Assembly (NCBI RefSeq): GCF_905397435.1
Contig: NZ_CAJPVI010000034.1
Location: 1 to 64,000, forward strand
Source: Cupriavidus numazuensis
Lineage (GTDB): Bacteria > Pseudomonadota > Gammaproteobacteria > Burkholderiales > Burkholderiaceae
Direction: 5' to 3'
DNA: 64,000 nt
A model generated the notes under the pieces. That model was not told the origin of the DNA. It worked only from the letters and a program-made list of their open reading frames with translations, and ran no database searches. Made by a program: the position numbers and the translations under genes. Below, in pieces: positions 62,797 through 64,000 of this stretch (position 1 is its first letter; each line of letters begins with the position of its first letter).

Positions 62797-63765
62797 TCAG
62801 TCGGCCTGGATATTCGCCGTCTTGACCACGCCGCCCCACAGCTTCAGTTCGCGCTGAATGCGGTCAGCGAGAGGCTTGGGACCGGAGATGTTGAGGTCAT
62901 AGCCACCGGCCGTCATGCGCTGCTTGAACGCCGGATCGTCGCCGATGGTCTTCTGCGCCTTGATGAGCTTGTCGACCACGTCGGCAGGCAGCTTCTGCGG
63001 ACCGATCAGCGCATACCAGCCGGTCAGGTCATAGTCCTTCAATCCGGACTCGATCATGGTCGGCACGTTCGGCAGCGCCGGGTTGCGTGTCTTCGATGTC
63101 ACCGCCAGCGCGCGCACCTTGCCGCCATTGATATGGCCGATGGCCGTACCGGTGATGTCGAACATGAACGTCACCTTGCCGCTCATCACGTCGGCCATCG
63201 CGGGCGAATTGCCCTTGTACGGCACGTGCAGCATCTTGACGTGGCTCATCTGTGCGAGCAGTTCAGCCGACAGGTGGTTGGACGCCCCGACGCCGGCCGA
63301 GCCGAACGTCACGTCGTCCGGATGCTTGCGCGCGTAATCGACCAGTTCGCCGACGTTCTTCGCCGGGAAGTCCTTGTTCACGAGCAGCACATTGGTGTAG
63401 TCCGTGATCAGGCCGATGTAGGTGAAGTCCTTGAGCGGATTGAAATTGACCGAGCGCTGGATCAGCGGCGTCATCGTCATGGTCGGGCTGGCGACGAAAT
63501 ACAGCGTGTAGCCATCCGGTGCCGACTTGGCGGTCAAGTCGGCGGCAATGGCGCCGCTCGCACCGGCACGGTTGTCCACGACCACCGGCTGGTGCAGCGC
63601 ACGGCCGAGCTGGTCGGCATAGATGCGTGCCGCAGTGTCGACGGGACCGCCAGGCGCATAGCCCACGATCAGCTTGATCGGGCGCGACGGATACGCATCA
63701 GCCGCCCATGCGGCCCCATGCAGCAGCGTAGCCATCATCGCGGCAACGGTCATCCAACGTTTCAT
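62797..63765 (-). CDS. Bug/TctC-family periplasmic solute-binding protein
   Basis: A 322-residue exported receptor with a signal peptide ending AAWAADAYPSRPI, then KLIVGYAPGGPVDTAAR, GASGAIAADLTAKSAPDGYT and VPYKGNSPAMADVMSGKVTF. Strong ribosome-binding site GGAGGAGAC supports ATG at 63765. It follows an acyl-CoA synthetase gene on the same strand, separated by 90 bases, so receptor and ligase probably serve the same acid. Confidence 0.92.
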   Translation of the reverse strand: MKRWMTVAAMMATLLHGAAWAADAYPSRPIKLIVGYAPGGPVDTAARIYADQLGRALHQPVVVDNRAGASGAIAADLTAKSAPDGYTLYFVASPTMTMTPLIQRSVNFNPLKDFTYIGLITDYTNVLLVNKDFPAKNVGELVDYARKHPDDVTFGSAGVGASNHLSAELLAQMSHVKMLHVPYKGNSPAMADVMSGKVTFMFDITGTAIGHINGGKVRALAVTSKTRNPALPNVPTMIESGLKDYDLTGWYALIGPQKLPADVVDKLIKAQKTIGDDPAFKQRMTAGGYDLNISGPKPLADRIQRELKLWGGVVKTANIQAD

Positions 63766-63855
63766 GTTGTCTCCTCCAGATTGACTTTGTATTTCCCGCC
63801 GGATGCAAATCGCGAACCGCGAATCGACCGGCGGGCAGAAAAACGTGCCGGGCAA

Positions 63856-64000
63856 TCAGCCCAACAAGGCCCGCAGCGGCTGCTTGAGCAGCTTGCCGCT
63901 CGCCGTCGTGGGAATCACATCGATCACGCGCACTTCCGCCGGGCGCTTGTACGGCGCAAGGCTGTCGCGCAGATAGGCGTCGAGCTTGGCGCGATCAGGT
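63856..64000 (-). CDS. AMP-dependent acyl-CoA synthetase, C-terminal end only
   Basis: About 48 C-terminal residues of an adenylate-forming CoA ligase; the gene continues past the window. The visible end reads LAPYKRPAEVRVIDVIP then TTASGKLLKQPLRALLG, containing the conserved catalytic Lys in the SGK motif. It precedes the Bug gene in transcription order. Confidence 0.85.
   Translation of the reverse strand, partial: PDRAKLDAYLRDSLAPYKRPAEVRVIDVIPTTASGKLLKQPLRALLG

Noticed and set aside
1..64000. CRISPR arrays, tRNA or rRNA genes
   Set aside because: No regularly spaced short repeats, tRNA cloverleaf-like segments or rRNA signatures were noticed on reading; a dedicated scan was not possible.

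Overview
The window is high-GC DNA (roughly two-thirds G+C by eye) from a Burkholderiaceae-type betaproteobacterium, most like Cupriavidus or Ralstonia. The main signs are five Bug/TctC-type periplasmic binding proteins, many LysR/IclR/AraC-controlled acyl-CoA and aromatic catabolic operons, an Omp32-like porin, and dispersed repeats. This genus call is inferred from gene content and style. No rRNA, tRNA or CRISPR array was recognised.

Layout. (1) 1-8.8 kb is an accessory region, visibly richer in A+T than the rest. It holds the end of a tyrosine recombinase, an IS91-family HUH transposase, a minus-strand protein joining an ABC-type ATPase to a methyltransferase, a divergent HEPN-motif protein with C-terminal zinc ribbons, and a 1209-residue SIR2-NACHT/STAND protein of the antiviral Avs type. 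It reads as a small defence island. (2) 8.9-28 kb is a large catabolic locus. Genes from 21.3 kb back to 8.9 kb all lie on the minus strand: a small unknown protein, Rieske oxygenase, SDR, cupin, IclR regulator, an SDR with an altered active site, ThDP enzyme, aspartate-dehydrogenase-like enzyme, aldehyde dehydrogenase, extradiol dioxygenase, oxygenase reductase and MFS transporter. A hydrolase, porin, Bug protein, acyl-CoA ligase and SDR flank them. Matching operator-like repeats precede three of the transcription units. (3) 28-32 kb holds an MscS-type channel and a LuxR-type regulator. (4) 32.9-38.8 kb is a LysR-controlled acyl-CoA operon: CoA-transferase, MaoC protein, Bug and two acyl-CoA dehydrogenase subunits. 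(5) 38.9-43.8 kb is the PrkA-YeaH-SpoVR stress operon. (6) 44.2-51.6 kb is a fatty or aryl acid operon with an AraC-family regulator. (7) 51.7-55 kb is a CoA-transferase and SDR pair with a divergent LysR gene. (8) 56.4-61.9 kb is a plus-strand operon of acyl-CoA dehydrogenase, CoA-transferase, MmgE/PrpD protein, CitE-like lyase and MaoC-type hydratase, which resembles itaconate degradation clusters. (9) The window ends with a Bug gene and the C-terminus of another acyl-CoA synthetase.

Two copies of a roughly 735-bp element with long terminal inverted repeats (32.06 and 62.03 kb) sit between convergent genes. Two copies of a 130-bp palindrome-rich repeat lie at 14.1 and 25.2 kb.

The catabolic genes share one logic: outer-membrane porin and Bug-type capture, CoA activation by ligases or class III CoA-transferases, then dehydrogenation, hydration and cleavage. 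Substrates cannot be read from the sequence, except tentatively itaconate for region 8. All start sites, family names and operon limits here come from reading the sequence; no database search was run.
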